Shown: positions 62,301 through 64,000 of the stretch, one piece after another
Position numbering within the stretch: the stretch's first letter is position 1
Layout: each line of letters starts with the position of its first letter
NCBI GenBank assembly: GCA_019752045.1
Contig: JAIEMP010000005.1
Span: forward strand, 248,001 to 312,000
Length of the DNA stretch: 64,000 nt
Source of the DNA: Chitinophagaceae bacterium
Lineage (GTDB): Bacteria > Bacteroidota > Bacteroidia > Chitinophagales > Chitinophagaceae
Reading direction: 5' to 3'
The notes under the pieces: generated by a model
Told to the model about the DNA's origin: nothing
What the model saw: the letters and a program-made list of their open reading frames with translations, nothing else
Database searches by the model: none
Program-made: the position numbers and the translations under genes

Positions 62301-62414
62301 AAGCGGTTCTTTTGAATATGAATGATTTTTTAGTTCTTCCACTTCATCTGCATTTCACTATCTGGCTTTTAGTAAATACAGATGCTTCATTTTTATTTTG
62401 ATGTTGCCTTTCAG

Positions 62415-62433
62415 CCTCCCCTACCGGGGGAGG
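62415..62433. repeat. CCTCCCC/GGGGAGG palindrome after uxaB
   Basis: CCTCCCC-TACCG-GGGGAGG, a perfect 7-bp stem followed by TTGGAGGGGGC. It sits just after the uxaB stop on the minus strand and shares its arms with the element inserted in uxaA. Confidence 0.75.
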
Positions 62434-62445
62434 TTGGAGGGGGCG

Positions 62446-63987
62446 TTATGCTTCATTACTCTCTACTTTATCTCTGTTTAACTGGTAATTTTTTACAGTG
62501 TTCAACACACCTTCTTCCATCATCGCATCTATATAAGAACTCACTGCAAATGCAAAACCGGGTAATTCTGAAAGATCATGTCCGAGTATCTGTTCATTCG
62601 CCAATGCCTTCTTCACTACATCTGATGGTTTATTGTTTTTCCATAGTTGATGGAAATAACCTGCGTGTTCATCCTGTATCGGGTAAACTACACCGTTAGC
62701 TTCACCATAGTAGGTGCCGCTTTCGCTATGCTCACACTTCATAAATAAAATATATGCTGCAAAACCCAATGCCATCGAACCGGGAACATACAGATCCTGT
62801 TCAAAATGTTTAAGCAGTAAAGGTATGTTACGCATGCGCATTTTATGTGAATAATTCAGCGTAATACTGATCCATTTATGATCGATAAACGGGTTGCGGA
62901 AACGGTCAATAACGTTACCGGAAAACTCACGTGCTTCCAGCACCGAAATTGTTTCATTGCTCACACAGGGCGCTATCTCATGATGCATGAGGTCATACAC
63001 ATATAAACCCATTGTTTTGTTTTCCATTGCTTCTTTTACAGTTTCAAAACCTGCAAGGAAAGCAATACCACAAGAGAATGTATGTGTGCCATTGAGTAAA
63101 CGCAATTTCAGTTCACGCTGTTTATTAATATCATTTGTAATGACAACGCCTTCATCTGCTTTTGCAAAACTCAATACCTCTTTTACTTTTGGATTTGATG
63201 TTTCAATGGCCCACAAACTGTAAGGTTCACTCATGATCATTAGTTCGTCTGTGAAACCAAGTTTTGCTTCGGTTGCTTTTTGTTGTGCAACGGGAAGTTT
63301 GCCGGGCACAATACGATCGACCAAAGAATTGCAGAATGTATTTGCATTCTCCAGCCAATCGATAAATGCATAATCGAGGTTATTGAGATGCGCCAGTTCC
63401 ATGACGATGGCCTGAAGCTTTGTTCCATTGTCAGTGATCAGTTCTGTTGGTACGATCACCATTCCTTTATTTGCATCGCCATTAAATGCTTTGTAACGTT
63501 CATGCAGGAAGGCAAGCAGTTTGCCCGGGAACGATATGGGCGGATTGTTAGTGATCTTATCTTCTTCCACCAACACAATTCCAACTTCTGTTGTATTAGA
63601 GATGATGATCTCCATTTCAGGATTAGAAGCACAATCCAATATCTGCTGCCATTGCGATTTTGCAGAAAGCACACGACTCACAGATGAGTTGATGATATAC
63701 TCTTCAGTTATTTTTTGCTGACGAATACCGCTGATGCAATGTGTAAATAAACCATCCTGTACTTCATACGCATCAGTTCCACCACTGTCGGTTGATTTTA
63801 CAATCACTACACGGCCATTGAAAATGCCTTTTTTATTTGCCTTGTCGATAAAGTAATCGGGCAAACCACGTAACAAAACACCTGTACCAAACTGAAGTAC
63901 TTTTTCTGGCAATGCAAACAATGCATCTGCAGGAACAGACTGTATTGTGCCGTTTAATTTCGATAACGTTTCTTTTGATAACTGCAT
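62446..63987 (-). CDS. uxaB: Tagaturonate reductase (altronate oxidoreductase)
   Basis: A 513-residue polyol dehydrogenase-family protein. KVLQFGTGVLLRGLPDYFID is the Rossmann cofactor loop, IISNTTEVGI and VIVPTELITDNGTKLQAIVM are conserved, and ELKLRLLNGTHTFSCGIAFL carries the catalytic Lys/Asn/His set. It reduces tagaturonate to altronate with NADH, feeding UxaA encoded next. No fructuronate reductase (uxuB) or mannonate dehydratase (uxuA) is seen in the window. The start is 13 bases from the window end, so upstream partners may lie beyond. Confidence 0.93.
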   Translation of the reverse strand: MQLSKETLSKLNGTIQSVPADALFALPEKVLQFGTGVLLRGLPDYFIDKANKKGIFNGRVVIVKSTDSGGTDAYEVQDGLFTHCISGIRQQKITEEYIINSSVSRVLSAKSQWQQILDCASNPEMEIIISNTTEVGIVLVEEDKITNNPPISFPGKLLAFLHERYKAFNGDANKGMVIVPTELITDNGTKLQAIVMELAHLNNLDYAFIDWLENANTFCNSLVDRIVPGKLPVAQQKATEAKLGFTDELMIMSEPYSLWAIETSNPKVKEVLSFAKADEGVVITNDINKQRELKLRLLNGTHTFSCGIAFLAGFETVKEAMENKTMGLYVYDLMHHEIAPCVSNETISVLEAREFSGNVIDRFRNPFIDHKWISITLNYSHKMRMRNIPLLLKHFEQDLYVPGSMALGFAAYILFMKCEHSESGTYYGEANGVVYPIQDEHAGYFHQLWKNNKPSDVVKKALANEQILGHDLSELPGFAFAVSSYIDAMMEEGVLNTVKNYQLNRDKVESNEA

Positions 63988-64000
63988 CTTGTGCTCACTT

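Noticed and set aside
1-64000. CRISPR arrays, rRNA operons, prophage or integrase-bearing islands
   Set aside because: No regularly spaced repeat arrays, rRNA sequence, phage structural genes, integrases or transposases were found. The repeats present are short palindromes.

Overview
The window looks like a chromosomal stretch of a Bacteroidota bacterium, most likely Chitinophagaceae-like. Reasons: a secreted protease with a type IX secretion C-terminal sorting domain, many short Bacteroidota-type lipoproteins, families such as DUF2490, DUF2911 and SusCD-free uronate catabolism genes, TAnnTTTG promoter boxes, weak ribosome binding sites and moderate, AT-leaning base composition. Taxonomy is inferred from gene content only.

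Layout. 1-8.1 kb (mostly minus strand): the N-terminal part of a large secreted beta-propeller (VPS10/BNR) protein, then small accessory proteins (two ankyrin proteins, DUF1801, DinB, SRPBCC, DUF6265, VOC, rhodanese, DUF2911). The rhodanese gene has an in-frame TGA where its metal-binding N-terminal domain expects a cysteine. 8.2-15.5 kb (plus): a YCII-family gene broken by one extra G, its partner sigma factor, an RnfD/NqrB-like membrane protein, a DUF2330 protein, a small membrane protein and a secreted zinc metalloprotease. 15.5-16.8 kb: an AT-rich methyltransferase gene bracketed by 30-bp direct repeats and 29-bp inverted repeats. 16.8-24 kb: an envelope-sugar region (two GT4, two GT2, one GT17, an O-antigen-ligase-like protein) around meaB. 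24-30 kb: Lon-substrate-domain protein, coaX, an outer-membrane barrel, lptC, an aldo/keto reductase, a MarR regulator and a GHL10 glycosidase.

30-40.5 kb is the least conventional part. A DUF2490 outer-membrane protein, a non-ABC P-loop protein and an ABC-exporter membrane domain without its ATPase lead into an ECF sigma factor and an overlapping membrane TPR protein. These converge on a large exported TPR-CHAT protease-like protein coupled to an acidic lipoprotein, with two more secreted lipoproteins alongside. 40.7-50.7 kb: LOG-family protein, EamA transporter, glycosyltransferase, two tiny genes, an AT-rich block with a T9SS serine protease, unknown secreted proteins and a methyltransferase, then manC and kdsD. 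51-53.7 kb: recQ, a possible structured RNA, and tRNA-Phe.

53.8-64 kb is a complete hexuronate catabolism cluster on the minus strand: tagaturonate reductase (uxaB), altronate dehydratase (uxaA), uronate isomerase (uxaC), kduD, kduI, kdgK, eda and an ExuT-like transporter. UxaC, UxaB and UxaA turn galacturonate into 2-keto-3-deoxygluconate (KDG). KduI and KduD bring unsaturated uronates from pectin or glycosaminoglycan lyases to the same point, and KdgK and Eda split KDG to pyruvate and glyceraldehyde-3-phosphate. Several gaps in this cluster carry GC-rich palindromes, and one such element lies in frame inside uxaA. No CRISPR array, rRNA, integrase or recognisable transposase was seen.
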